Assembly: GCA_002298335.1 (NCBI GenBank)
Contig: DBNK01000035.1
Location: 1-64,000 of the forward strand
Source of the DNA: Thalassolituus sp. UBA674
GTDB taxonomy: Bacteria > Pseudomonadota > Gammaproteobacteria > Pseudomonadales > Oceanobacteraceae
Length of the DNA stretch: 64,000 nt
Reading direction: 5' to 3'
In this document: piece by piece, positions 45,141 to 54,564 of the stretch
How positions within the stretch are numbered: position 1 is the stretch's first letter
Layout: the number at the start of each line of letters is the position of its first letter
The notes under the pieces: generated by a model
Told to the model about the DNA's origin: nothing
What the model saw: the letters and a program-made list of their open reading frames with translations, nothing else
Databases searched by the model: none
Made by a program: the position numbers and the translations under genes

Positions 45141-47094
45141 GAGAGAGCTTAATGCCATAGACAAGGCAAGCTGGCCAACAGTTAGGGAGGATAGCCTGCC
45201 TATCGATATGGCAGAAAAATTCCGGTCCAGAAAAACGGCGGTAAACTTATACATCGATGGAATCTCTACAAAAGACATTGAGGCAAGAACAGGCATTATT
45301 CGAAGCAATCTTCCTCGGCTAATTAAACGATGCATGAATGTTCATCCTGATGGCAGGGTGTGGGGATACAGAGCACTAATCCCGAACATAAGAGTAGCGG
45401 ACTACATTAGAACAAAACCCGCTGGTATTAAGCGCCCTCAGCAAAGAGGTGGACATTCGGGGGCTCTTAGAGCATTGCTCAATGAACACCCTGGCCTGTA
45501 TGAAAAACTTGTAGATTTGATACTAAAAAAATCAAAAGCTTTACGCATTAATGAGCACAAAATATCTGGAACGATCTTGCATAAGATATTTCTTGAAAGC
45601 CTTCCGGGCTTTGGGGTAAGTAAAAATCAGTGGCCTTACACGACGTTAAACCTAGGGCGCAGAAGTATCCAGCAATTCATGAAGGATATTGTCAGCGAAC
45701 ACTTTTCTAAAAGCGTTTCAGCAACGGGAGAATCAAACGCAAAGGCTCATATGCCTCTAGGTACCGGGCACAGTAAGATTTTAGCTTTCAGCGAACCATA
45801 TGATGCAATTGAAATTGACGCATATTCAATTAACGCAATGCTATGTGTAACGTTCAAAAACCCAGAAGGAATTGATGTCGAAGTTGTATTGGAGCGACTA
45901 TGGCTAATAGCTGCTGTGGATCATGCATCAACAGCGGTTCTTGGATACGAATTAGTATATAGCAGTGAAGTATCTGCTGAGGATGTTGTTAGATTAATAT
46001 CCCGATCTGCCAGTCAAAAATGGCACCCTAAGGATCTCCACATTAAAGGATTAAGATACCCGGAGTCCGGTGGTTTTCCGAGCTCAGAAATTAAAGACTG
46101 TTATTGCGCAGCCTGGAGTTGTTTGTTACTTGATGGTGCACTTGCTCACTTGTCTACATCTGTACGAGAGCATGCCAGGAGAAGACTAGGATTCATACTA
46201 AACTGGGGGCCCGTAGGGCACTTCGAGCGGCGCCCAAACGTTGAGAGATTCTTCAAAGGGCTATCAGACAATGTATTCCGAAGACTTCCCTCTACAACAG
46301 GCAGCAACCCTGGAGTAGGCAGGGCAATTGATCCGGAAGAAAAAGCAAGAAAATACAAAATTAATGCTGAGGAAGTAGAGAGCCTAGTAGACGTCTACAT
46401 AGCAAGTCACAATGGAACTCCGACAGAGGGGCTAACCTTTCTATCCCCCTTAGAGTTTATTAAGCATTTCTCAGGCCTTGGTCCAGAAAAATTTATATTT
46501 AGGCATACCTTACATGATGGTGAAAGCTCAATCGCCATTCCCTCCGCTATGACTTGTACAATAAGAGGTAATATTAAGCATGGCAGAAGGCCATATATAC
46601 AGATCGACAGAGTCCGTTACACTAGTGCCGTATTAAGCCAGACACCCGCTTTAATCGGAAAGAAAATCTCTATCGAGATTGATGAAGATGATATGCGCCA
46701 AGTTAAAGCATATCTTACCAATGGCGCAGAGTTAGGGTTTCTAAAGGCAATTGGGCAGTGGGGCGTAACCAAGCATAGCAGAAAAACGCGGAAAGCGATT
46801 AACTCCTTAATTCATAAAAGGATACTTTCCATTGCCAGTATGGATGACCCGATTCAAGCATACCTGCAACACCTTGCCTCTATCGATCAGAAGAAATCTC
46901 AAAGCACCCCTAATCCCAGTTGTGCACTAAAGGCCGCTAGAGTCGCGAAGGAATCCGGCATACAACCAAAAATAACGAATCGACAAGAACCGAATAACAT
47001 TAGCGCCAAAACATCCAGAGTTAATGATAAGCCTGATGAAGTGATAGGTGAATTGAAGCTCGACTTAAACGCACTGGTGAACAGGAAACGTTAA
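45115..47094 (+). CDS. TnsB/TniA-family DDE transposase
   Basis: A 659-aa transposase. N-terminal helix-turn-helix regions (about residues 30-70, with IDGISTKDIEARTG), RNase-H-like core with the acidic triad at about D235 (AIEIDAYS), D340 (LLDGALAHL) and E377 (NVERFFKG), giving the D-D-x36-E spacing of the rve family, then a beta-barrel and a basic tail ending LVNRKR. In Tn7 the C-terminal tail of TnsB contacts TnsC. The ATG at 45115 is chosen; the frame is open 27 codons upstream. Confidence 0.88.
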   Translation: MSQKQKWSRRELNAIDKASWPTVREDSLPIDMAEKFRSRKTAVNLYIDGISTKDIEARTGIIRSNLPRLIKRCMNVHPDGRVWGYRALIPNIRVADYIRTKPAGIKRPQQRGGHSGALRALLNEHPGLYEKLVDLILKKSKALRINEHKISGTILHKIFLESLPGFGVSKNQWPYTTLNLGRRSIQQFMKDIVSEHFSKSVSATGESNAKAHMPLGTGHSKILAFSEPYDAIEIDAYSINAMLCVTFKNPEGIDVEVVLERLWLIAAVDHASTAVLGYELVYSSEVSAEDVVRLISRSASQKWHPKDLHIKGLRYPESGGFPSSEIKDCYCAAWSCLLLDGALAHLSTSVREHARRRLGFILNWGPVGHFERRPNVERFFKGLSDNVFRRLPSTTGSNPGVGRAIDPEEKARKYKINAEEVESLVDVYIASHNGTPTEGLTFLSPLEFIKHFSGLGPEKFIFRHTLHDGESSIAIPSAMTCTIRGNIKHGRRPYIQIDRVRYTSAVLSQTPALIGKKISIEIDEDDMRQVKAYLTNGAELGFLKAIGQWGVTKHSRKTRKAINSLIHKRILSIASMDDPIQAYLQHLASIDQKKSQSTPNPSCALKAARVAKESGIQPKITNRQEPNNISAKTSRVNDKPDEVIGELKLDLNALVNRKR

Positions 47095-47110
47095 AAGTAG
47101 GTATAAGCAT

Positions 47111-48079
47111 ATGGTGGCAGACGATACCCTTTCTTCAGATGAACGAGAAACCATACGGCGATCACATCCTATTGCAGAACGAAACTACAAAGTTCTAACC
47201 CCTACTATAGAAAATACATACAAAATAATTCGCGACAGAGTCGGAATGCGCCGCACAGGAGCACTATTGTACGCCGCACCAAGAACAGGAAAAACAATGT
47301 GCGCCAGCATTGTAGAAGTTCTATTGAATCTTGAATTCGATCATACATATGTAATTAGATTTACTGCTGACAGCAGAGGATCAGCTAGAAATGATGTTGC
47401 GATTGTTCGCGACATACTAGAAGGTGATGGATTAATTTTCAGAACCCAAAAATACCAAGACTTACTGTCAAAACTTATAATCCATATAAAAACAATGACT
47501 AATTCAATTGGTGGCAATCAATTCGTATTGATCATTGATGAAATGCAAATGCTTTCTGAAGACGACTATCGCGTTCTCTTGGTATTGCAGAACCGCCTGG
47601 AGCTACACCACATCTCGATGACCACCATTGGGTTTGCACAGCCAGAGATATTGGAGCGAATTTCAGCAATGATTGTGACTAAGGCATTGAACTTAATTGC
47701 GAGATTTCTTTGCGAACCTATTCAGTTCGAAGGCTGCAACGAAAGCGACATTAAGAATATACTTTCAGTCTATGATAATGAAAAACGTTATCCTGAAGAG
47801 TCTCAATGGACATACACACGATTTTACTTCCCTCAAGCATATGAGGCAGGATTCAGACTTGCCAACTTTGAAAGGATGATCTGGGAAGCATTGTCAGATG
47901 CCACGAGACCACTAGGTACCGTATCTATCCCTATGGAGTACCTTACTAGGACCATAGAATACATCCTTATCGCGAATACTCGTCACGACTCTCCATTCTT
48001 TTTGCTAAACAAATCAATTGTTGAATCCGCCGTAAGGGCTAGTGGGTTAGAAATATTTTCTGGATTGATGTCAACATAA
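47111..48079 (+). CDS. TnsC/TniB-family AAA+ ATPase
   Basis: A 322-aa AAA+ regulator of target selection. Walker A AAPRTGKT at residues 55-62 (first Gly replaced by Ala), Walker B LIIDEMQML near residue 141, and a TniB-like sensor region TTIGFAQPEI. Placed between TnsB and TniQ, 16 bp after tnsB, as in Tn5053- and Tn7-like modules. Confidence 0.85.
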   Translation: MVADDTLSSDERETIRRSHPIAERNYKVLTPTIENTYKIIRDRVGMRRTGALLYAAPRTGKTMCASIVEVLLNLEFDHTYVIRFTADSRGSARNDVAIVRDILEGDGLIFRTQKYQDLLSKLIIHIKTMTNSIGGNQFVLIIDEMQMLSEDDYRVLLVLQNRLELHHISMTTIGFAQPEILERISAMIVTKALNLIARFLCEPIQFEGCNESDIKNILSVYDNEKRYPEESQWTYTRFYFPQAYEAGFRLANFERMIWEALSDATRPLGTVSIPMEYLTRTIEYILIANTRHDSPFFLLNKSIVESAVRASGLEIFSGLMST

Positions 48080-48092
48080 CGAGGTGAAGAAA

Positions 48093-49496
48093 ATGAAAGA
48101 CAAGCTGACATGGGATGTTCGATTTCCGCTACCATATGAGTCATCGTGGAGTATATTTTCTCGAATTCAGATGCTAAATCTCATTAATCCAAATAGGTTA
48201 TTCGAAATAATTAGGAAGCCAGAGATAGTAAATCCATGGGAAATAAATCTAAGGTCAAGCAAATGGCTAGACTTCAAAAAGCTTTCAGAACTCCTAGGCG
48301 TGGATGAACGAAGATTAAGAGAAGGATTCCTGGATCAGATTGGTTTTGAAGACTCCATTACTTTAAGAAGTCACAATGGGGTTCGCTTTTGTCCAGAGTG
48401 TCTACAAACCGGGTATCACAGTGTGTTCTTTGATCTTGATTTTATCGACACATGTCCCATTCATGAAGTAGAGCTAAGCAAAAGATGCGTGAAGTGCGAA
48501 AACGCCATATTAAGGTATGGGGCTAAGTATAGCGACACACAAGACAGCAGGGCTGGGATAAGCCCTTTTGGGAAAACATCTTGCGGGCACGTATCATTTG
48601 ATTTAAAAGAAATTCTAGAAGCGTCCAGTCCATTGGAAGCAACATCAGTAGGGGATAAAATAGTCACCTGGTGGACTGCAATAAGATCGAAGCTACCAAT
48701 GGTTCAGCAATCATTTGAAAATTGGACAGACCTGACCAACTACCAAAAGTCGATTGTCTCCGCAATTGCTAATATTCACAAAAATAATGTTATCAACGTA
48801 TTTGATAAGCCAAGCGGTGGTGTTGACTATATCTATGCTATAAATCGACCGCCCGGTATAAATAAAATGGAATCGGATATTTCGGCATTAATCAAATGCT
48901 ACAAATCAATCCGGCGGCATATCTATAAGACATGGATTAATAAAGACCACAAAGCCTGCTATGCTGAGGTGCACGGCCTGAGTAGGATTGAAAGACTCGC
49001 AATTCCATTAGAATACGTCTGCCCTATGTCGTTGAGTTATGTAATCTGGACGGCTCAAATAGAGAGGGAAATCAATAGGGAGTGCATTCAAAATTCTTAC
49101 CTCTTTCAGCTAGGAGAATGCAACTTCTACAACTACGCAATATCTCAATTTTACTCGATAGTTGGTCTTATATTGAGTTCATCGCAAGCAGGAGAGAGCC
49201 TGATGCTTATAAAAAATCAGGGTTACAGATTGAGATATCATGGCATAGCTTGTTCAGATGAGAATGAATTGCGCGGATTTCTAGCATTTCCAGCCAAAGA
49301 TTACCTAGCGGGAGAATCGCTGAGAACTTGCAATTATCGAAGAGACTGTAGCATTAGCATGGCAGACGATTATTTCATTGACGAACTGTATAATTGGGCC
49401 TGGTCATCTGACATTCTAAGGGATGAGAGTGTGATGTTTCGAATCAAGACAACAAAGAAGACTCGAGGAATTCGTTATAATTACATAAAAATATAA
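48093..49496 (+). CDS. TniQ-family target-selection protein
   Basis: A 467-aa TniQ. N-terminal family pattern (FPLPYESSWSIFSRIQMLN) and a zinc-finger with C100, C103, C121, H124, C132 and C135 (CPEC ... CPIH ... CVKC). Only one TniQ-type gene is present, so there is no separate TnsD. The ATG at 48093 follows GAGG at 48081; a GTG at 48084 is in frame. Rich in AT codons such as ATA and AGA. Confidence 0.85.
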   Translation: MKDKLTWDVRFPLPYESSWSIFSRIQMLNLINPNRLFEIIRKPEIVNPWEINLRSSKWLDFKKLSELLGVDERRLREGFLDQIGFEDSITLRSHNGVRFCPECLQTGYHSVFFDLDFIDTCPIHEVELSKRCVKCENAILRYGAKYSDTQDSRAGISPFGKTSCGHVSFDLKEILEASSPLEATSVGDKIVTWWTAIRSKLPMVQQSFENWTDLTNYQKSIVSAIANIHKNNVINVFDKPSGGVDYIYAINRPPGINKMESDISALIKCYKSIRRHIYKTWINKDHKACYAEVHGLSRIERLAIPLEYVCPMSLSYVIWTAQIEREINRECIQNSYLFQLGECNFYNYAISQFYSIVGLILSSSQAGESLMLIKNQGYRLRYHGIACSDENELRGFLAFPAKDYLAGESLRTCNYRRDCSISMADDYFIDELYNWAWSSDILRDESVMFRIKTTKKTRGIRYNYIKI

Positions 49497-49606
49497 AGTA
49501 AGTATTAGAAAAATAGCATCATTTCCAACAAGCCCATTGAAAGTGACCGTATAAGCTGTAGTAGTTCAGACCCGATCTGACAGTCGCCCGTTTTAAACTG
49601 GTGCCT

Positions 49607-49746
49607 GTCAGATTAAATCTGGGTTAAATTTTTCTCCGCCCAGATTCGCTTTCCATCCAGCAAAGTGGCCAGCGGTGTTCTTCCGCAGCACACCTTACCC
49701 TGATGAGTTCGGTCATTGTTGAGGTCCGGCCGGTAAAAGCGTTGAA
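49607..49746 (-). pseudogene. 3' remnant of an IS481-family transposase
   Basis: On the minus strand a frame without a start encodes FYRPDLNNDRTHQGKVCCGR and TPLATLLDGKRIWAEKNL followed by a stop at about 49614. This is the C-terminal end of IS481-family transposases (typical HQGKMCCGRTP...). The terminal inverted-repeat-like TGTCAGATTAAATCTGGG is at 49607 and an opposing ATCTGACAG at 49575. The 5' part is missing at about 49746, near the Tn3-family gene. Confidence 0.8.
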
Positions 49747-49785
49747 TTTAGCCACTCAGAGCATAATTCATTGAGTTATATAGAT

Positions 49786-52773
49786 TTAATCGACAAGCAG
49801 CTCAAATGTCATGGGTTTGACTTGCTTAGTCAGGTCCAGCTCAAAACTTCCCAGCCGGCCCAAATGCTCGGTATGGTAAGGTGAGAATGCGGCCATATGG
49901 TCGCGGGTGATATTGTGGCCTTCTGACCTCATCTGATTAAACACCTCTGTCATCGCGTTCACGTTGTACAGGATCGCAAAGTTTGCCAGCAAATGATTGT
50001 ATTTCACGATTTTACTTTGCTCATGCTTTAAGTTGGCGGGAATTTTTCCGCCATTAGCAAAAAACAGCCAGCGGGCAAATTCATTAAACTCCTCGCTCTT
50101 ACAGGTCGCGGCCTGGATCGTTTTGCGCAGGTCAATATCGGTAATGTATTCGAGCAAAAACATGGTTCTGACCACGCGTCCAAGCTCTCGGAGCGCAAAA
50201 TACAGCTTGTTTTTCCGGTTCTTTGTGCCAAACCGACGCAAGATCGTTGACGCGGTAATTTTACCTGCTTTCACTGACATTGCTGTTCGAAGCATATCCG
50301 CATAATGCTTTTCAATGAGATCCCATTTTATCGGATCTTTAAACAAGGACTGAATATGCTTTAGTACCATGGTTCGGTCAGGCTTGTAGAAACTGAGATC
50401 TTTAATGTTGCGAATACGGGGCATGAGCTTAATGCCCAGCAAATATGCCAACCCAAAAACCGGAGTGGATTGTGCCTGAGTGTCGCCGTGGACGGTGTCT
50501 GGATTAAAATCAGATTCATCGTTGAGCAAGCCGTCAAGGATATAAATCGCCTCGTAGACGCCGCACGGTATAAACCGACTGAACAGCGCAATATAGGTGT
50601 CCGAGACATGATAATAGGCAATGCCACCATAGCTACCGTACCGAATATGGTACTCTGACAGCAGATTGTCTTCGTAGAGATCCCAAAGCTTGCCATCAGC
50701 CGATACACTATTGCCCGATCCCCAGCACTCAATTAACCGGTATTTTTTGTACTCACTGTTAATTTTGGCAATGGCTTTATCGAGACGTGCTTCGGTTGTG
50801 CGCTTTAAATTGAGCCAAGCGACCTGCTTGCGAGAAACACCCTGCACAGAACGCACGGTTTCGGTAGGACCGATGTTAGTGCCGTAACAAAATATGGTTA
50901 GTACAAAACGCAACACTGGGTCACTGATGCGAGACTCGAAACCCGACAGCGGGCCAAAATGCTTATTCAAGTTTAACCATTTTTCGACATTAATGATGAC
51001 ATCGAGAACATTGATTTTTTCCAGTCGATCACGCAATAGCGCACCAATTTCTTCAATTTCCGGTGAGGGTTGATCCGGTTTTGGCTTGCCTATAATCAGA
51101 TTGCCATTTTCAATTCTGACCAGTTCATCATCAGGAAATCGGCTGTCTGCGCTCTGACAGCACTCTTCCATTGTAATTTTCAGAGCTCTTGTAAACTCAA
51201 TATCCCCGGCGACAAGCCCCACCTCCTCACAGTAGGTAGGCAACTGTTCTTCGTATTCTTCCCAAGTGATCATCTGCTCGCGGTAATCATCGAAAGTTTC
51301 ACTGTAGGGAATGAACAAGTCTCCGGTGCTCAGTTCTTCGGCGATTCGCTCGAAAACACACAGCTCAAAACAGGTTTTATTGACTTCAGTGACCTGGGCC
51401 GACTTAGTCGATTTTCCTGTGACTAATTTCCACCAGTTTTCTCGAATCCAACGAATATTGATCACATTCTTGGAGGATGAATCGTTCGGATCACTCTGAA
51501 TTGATAGGAATTCGGTGCGGCGCTTTTTATGCTTCAAGATAAACTGAAAAGCATTAAGCAGGTCCTTGTCTTCCGTGGCCGATGCCAGATTGAGTATTTC
51601 AATCGTGCGAAACAGAGTAGATCGCTGCTTTTTGTAGAGTTGAACCATGAACGGTAAATAGTTGTTACCTGCGAATGCCATGTAGTGTTCGCACATTTGC
51701 AGCAACTGCTCGCTGTTTTTTCCCAGCATCGGATCAAAGGCCGTCACCGAATCGGGTTTGTTCAGATACACCTTGACTGTCCCAGACAGCACAGAGATCA
51801 AATAATCGGTTTGCTTTTGATGGTCTGCCAAGTATTTCTCCAGCAGCTTTTGCGCTGAGCGATCCATTTTTAACAACAGTTTGATAAATATATCGGCGGC
51901 ATTATCCAGAGTTTGTGCGTATTGGTGACGGATTAGAACGATGACGAGTGCGAATCGCTTATTCAGCTTGAGCTTCATCAGCTCAGCGTAATCCAGGGCC
52001 TTGGCTTCGTTGATAAATTGCTGGTGTTTAACCGGCGGCAACCCCAAATCCGTGGGCAAAAGTGTTTGCAGGGATGTCAGCCATTCCAGGTATTGGATGT
52101 ACGCCTGGATATTACGAGGTGTTGGACGTTTGGGTTCATTTTTTAGTGTACTCCAGCCAAAACCACTCACCCCTGTACTGGATCGAAGAATGTCGTTAAT
52201 ACACTGGCGACTTTCAGCCTCTAGAAATTCACACAATTGATCGTAATACCGAGTGTTAACCTCAACCCTGGACGATTGACATATTCGCTCAAGTACACTG
52301 AATGCCGGCAGCTCGTATCGCTCCTTGACCAAATATTCCAACGTGACATTGATAATGTCCGGTAGTTCTTCCTTAGTTGTAGCCGCCTCCAGTGCCCACG
52401 CCTGTGCCAATTCTGATGTCTTAGCTGCATCATAGGCTTTGATATTGAGATGGCGTCGAATCAGTTTTACATGGCGATCTTTCGCACCCGACGAGTAATA
52501 GGACTGTAGATCCTTGAATGTCACCCGTGACCGGCACTGATTTTTGATGTGCGCGATGATCACCTTTGGAATTTCACCCAGGCTAGCGAATCGACCTAAT
52601 CGTTGCGTGGTCTTCAGCTGAACCATCAATCCCAAAAAAGAGGCGCTCGCCCGTTTACAGTGACGCAGTGCAAACCGTTGATCTTCGGGTGTCGGCGTAT
52701 AGACATCCCCTAACTCCTCTTGTGTTATATCCGACTTGATCCGTGGATAGGCTGTCTGGTAGATGGCGGTCAT
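49786..52773 (-). CDS. tnpA: Tn3-family transposase
   Basis: A 995-aa transposase. N-terminal DUF4158 region (about residues 1-165), central part, and a C-terminal Tn3 DDE domain (about 580-970) with TVHGDTQAQSTPVFGLAYLL, LMPRIRNIKDLSFYKP and the late HMAAFSPYHTEHLGRLGSF. Full length for the family. No resolvase and no 38-bp Tn3-type inverted repeats (GGGG...) could be found nearby, so the element may be incomplete or have diverged ends. Confidence 0.92.
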   Translation of the reverse strand: MTAIYQTAYPRIKSDITQEELGDVYTPTPEDQRFALRHCKRASASFLGLMVQLKTTQRLGRFASLGEIPKVIIAHIKNQCRSRVTFKDLQSYYSSGAKDRHVKLIRRHLNIKAYDAAKTSELAQAWALEAATTKEELPDIINVTLEYLVKERYELPAFSVLERICQSSRVEVNTRYYDQLCEFLEAESRQCINDILRSSTGVSGFGWSTLKNEPKRPTPRNIQAYIQYLEWLTSLQTLLPTDLGLPPVKHQQFINEAKALDYAELMKLKLNKRFALVIVLIRHQYAQTLDNAADIFIKLLLKMDRSAQKLLEKYLADHQKQTDYLISVLSGTVKVYLNKPDSVTAFDPMLGKNSEQLLQMCEHYMAFAGNNYLPFMVQLYKKQRSTLFRTIEILNLASATEDKDLLNAFQFILKHKKRRTEFLSIQSDPNDSSSKNVINIRWIRENWWKLVTGKSTKSAQVTEVNKTCFELCVFERIAEELSTGDLFIPYSETFDDYREQMITWEEYEEQLPTYCEEVGLVAGDIEFTRALKITMEECCQSADSRFPDDELVRIENGNLIIGKPKPDQPSPEIEEIGALLRDRLEKINVLDVIINVEKWLNLNKHFGPLSGFESRISDPVLRFVLTIFCYGTNIGPTETVRSVQGVSRKQVAWLNLKRTTEARLDKAIAKINSEYKKYRLIECWGSGNSVSADGKLWDLYEDNLLSEYHIRYGSYGGIAYYHVSDTYIALFSRFIPCGVYEAIYILDGLLNDESDFNPDTVHGDTQAQSTPVFGLAYLLGIKLMPRIRNIKDLSFYKPDRTMVLKHIQSLFKDPIKWDLIEKHYADMLRTAMSVKAGKITASTILRRFGTKNRKNKLYFALRELGRVVRTMFLLEYITDIDLRKTIQAATCKSEEFNEFARWLFFANGGKIPANLKHEQSKIVKYNHLLANFAILYNVNAMTEVFNQMRSEGHNITRDHMAAFSPYHTEHLGRLGSFELDLTKQVKPMTFELLVD

Positions 52774-52791
52774 TAACTCAATTTTTCTCTG

Positions 52792-52804
52792 TTGACGGCG
52801 TCAA
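52792..52804. promoter_or_regulatory. 13-bp palindrome upstream of the Tn3-family transposase
   Basis: TTGACGGCGTCAA is a perfect palindrome around one base, 19 bp upstream of the transposase start codon. Its position suggests an operator or promoter element. Confidence 0.4.
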
Positions 52805-52918
52805 TGCGTGAATACGCAGCAGTCTGGTTAGCAGGTTTTTATCGGTCATTGGGAACCCTTGAGTCCAGTCTCGATGGCAATTTCGATAGCGATGTTTTAT
52901 TAATTTATTCGACCTTTG

Positions 52919-53039
52919 TTAGCCGGATGGCGGGCTTATATCAATTAGCCGCAATTGCTATACCGTTTAGCCGCCATTGCAATATCGATTGGACGATATT
53001 AAAATAAGGAATGGACGTTAATCAACCCCTTTTTAGCCG
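52919..53039 (+). repeat. four TTAGCCG direct repeats between transposase and ATPase genes
   Basis: TTAGCCG occurs at 52919, 52945, 52967 and 53033. The second and third are part of a longer repeat, AGCCGCAATTGCTATA / AGCCGCCATTGCAATA, spaced exactly 22 bp, about two helical turns. They lie in the divergent promoter gap, so a regulator or res-like site is possible. Confidence 0.5.
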
Positions 53040-53050
53040 GAAGCCCATTC

Positions 53051-54289
53051 ATGTACCCACGTTTTTCTGAAATCAATGTCAAAGAGGCCCTGAGCGACAC
53101 CCCGGTGGTCTTTGTGATGGGGCCTCGTCAGGTCGGTAAAACCACCTTAGTGAAGGGGCTGATCGAGGAAATAGGCGTGGAACACTGGGAATACATCACG
53201 TTGGACGATCAGGCCCAGTTCGAGATTGCCCAGGCAGATCCCGTCGGATTCATCCGCAATTTGCCGCCAAAACGCATTGCTCTCGACGAGGTTCAACGCT
53301 TGCCGGAGCTGTTCGTCTCCATCAAGCAGGCTGTGGACGAACAGCGGACGCCGGGACGATTTCTTCTGACGGGTTCAGCCAATGCCTTGTTGTTGCCCAG
53401 GCTATCGGATTCCCTGGCCGGCCGGATGGAGTCGGTACGACTTACAACGCTTTCAGAGTGTGAGATCCAGGGACGTAGACCTAGTTTTCTAGTCAAACTG
53501 CTGAACCAAGAAGTGCCTTCGCCCCAGGACATACGTGTGCGGGAACACTTATTGCGGCGGTTGATTACAGGGTGTTTTCCCGAACCGCTGCAACGTGCCA
53601 ATGAGCGGCGAAGCACCGCTTGGTATCAACAATACGTCAGTACTTTGATTCAGCGGGATATCCGCGATCTGACCCACATTGACCACCCCGATTTGATGGC
53701 CAAGCTACTCAAACTCACCGCTTTTTATGCTGGCAAGTTGGTTAATCTGACTGAATTGGGTGGCAAACTGGGCTTGGATCGTCTGACCATCAAAAAATAC
53801 ATGGCGCTACTGGAGCAATTGTTTTTGGTGAAACAATTACCAGCCTGGCATTCCAACGAATACAAACGGTTGGTGAAAACCCCCAAACTGCACTCCATTG
53901 ATACCGGTATGATGTGTGCGGTTCGTGGCCTGAACCGGGAACGGCTGCTCAAGCAGCCCAGTGATTTCGGCTTGCTGTTGGAATCCTTTGTTTACAACGA
54001 ATTACGCAAGCAGGCCGTTTGGATCGAGGAGCCAATGAGCTTCTACCACTACCGGGACAAGGACAAGGTGGAGGTCGATGTGATCATCGAGAATGCAATA
54101 GGCGACTGTTTCGCCATTGAGGTCAAGGCAGCAGCAACGTTAAGCGCGAAAGATTTTACCGGACTGAAACGTTTTCAATCCGTGGCCGGAGACCGCTTCA
54201 AAATGGGTGTCCTGCTTTACGACGGAGATCACACGACAGCCTTTGGTGACCATCTTTACGCCGTACCGCTGGGAGCCCTTTGGTCATGA
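53051..54289 (+). CDS. AAA_14/DUF4143 ATPase
   Basis: A 412-aa ATPase. Walker A GPRQVGKTTL near residue 24, Walker B-like KRIALDEVQRLPELF, an arginine-containing FLLTGSANALLL sensor segment, and a C-terminal DUF4143 domain with a PD-(D/E)xK-like tail (VEVDVIIENAIGDCFAIEVKAA). Members are common accessory genes of unsettled role. Its stop overlaps the merR stub start (ATGA). Confidence 0.88.
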   Translation: MYPRFSEINVKEALSDTPVVFVMGPRQVGKTTLVKGLIEEIGVEHWEYITLDDQAQFEIAQADPVGFIRNLPPKRIALDEVQRLPELFVSIKQAVDEQRTPGRFLLTGSANALLLPRLSDSLAGRMESVRLTTLSECEIQGRRPSFLVKLLNQEVPSPQDIRVREHLLRRLITGCFPEPLQRANERRSTAWYQQYVSTLIQRDIRDLTHIDHPDLMAKLLKLTAFYAGKLVNLTELGGKLGLDRLTIKKYMALLEQLFLVKQLPAWHSNEYKRLVKTPKLHSIDTGMMCAVRGLNRERLLKQPSDFGLLLESFVYNELRKQAVWIEEPMSFYHYRDKDKVEVDVIIENAIGDCFAIEVKAAATLSAKDFTGLKRFQSVAGDRFKMGVLLYDGDHTTAFGDHLYAVPLGALWS

Positions 54290-54429
54290 CGTCGCATTAC
54301 TCCATCGGTCAACTGGCCAAGACCGCTGGCGTCAATGTCGAAACTATCCGCTATTACGAACGCCAAGGTCTCATCACGCAACCGCCGAAAACAGCCCTAG
54401 TGCAAGTGAAAAGTTTAATTCACCCCTAA
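54286..54429 (+). pseudogene. merR: truncated merR-family regulator
   Basis: A 47-codon frame reads MTSHYSIGQLAKTAGVNVET then IRYYERQGLITQPPK, the N-terminal winged-helix of MerR-type regulators (mercury MerR-like), then runs into unrelated sequence and stops. About 100 residues with the metal-binding cysteines are missing. It appears to be a recombination scar joining a mer-type fragment to the pbrT unit. Confidence 0.85.
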
Positions 54430-54489
54430 CTACGCTTCACATCATCCCGACCATCTTTTCCATAAGTATCATCAAGCATTTCGGAGAGC

Positions 54490-54520
54490 TTGACTCTGTA
54501 GTGGCTACAGGGTTTAGAAT
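54490..54520 (+). promoter_or_regulatory. MerR-type promoter of pbrT, 19-bp spacer
   Basis: TTGACT at 54490-54495, a 19-bp spacer holding CTGTAG-tgg-CTACAG, and TAGAAT at 54515-54520. The overlong spacer with an embedded palindrome is the signature of promoters controlled by MerR-family activators, here most likely the PbrR encoded downstream. Confidence 0.85.
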
Positions 54521-54564
54521 GCGATTAATTACCATTAACAATCGTATAAGTAGAGATATCGACC

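Larger units (their letters stand above)
44315..49496 (+). mobile_element. Tn7-like/Tn5053-like transposition module (TnsA-like, TnsB, TnsC, TniQ)
   Basis: Four consecutive plus-strand genes, overlapping or closely spaced, encode a TnsA-like protein, a DDE transposase, an AAA ATPase and TniQ. The DNA is much richer in A and T than both flanks. The left boundary is proposed from the composition shift and motif array at 44.3 kb; the right end is not in view, so the metal genes downstream may be its cargo. No Cas gene, TnsE or resolvase is seen. Confidence 0.8.

Noticed and set aside
44315..49496. A CRISPR-associated transposon
   Set aside because: No cas gene or CRISPR array is in the window. 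It remains open only because the element runs beyond the window.
49786..53050. Defined ends of the Tn3-family element
   Set aside because: I could find no matching long terminal repeats starting with GGGG on either side, so no boundaries are given.
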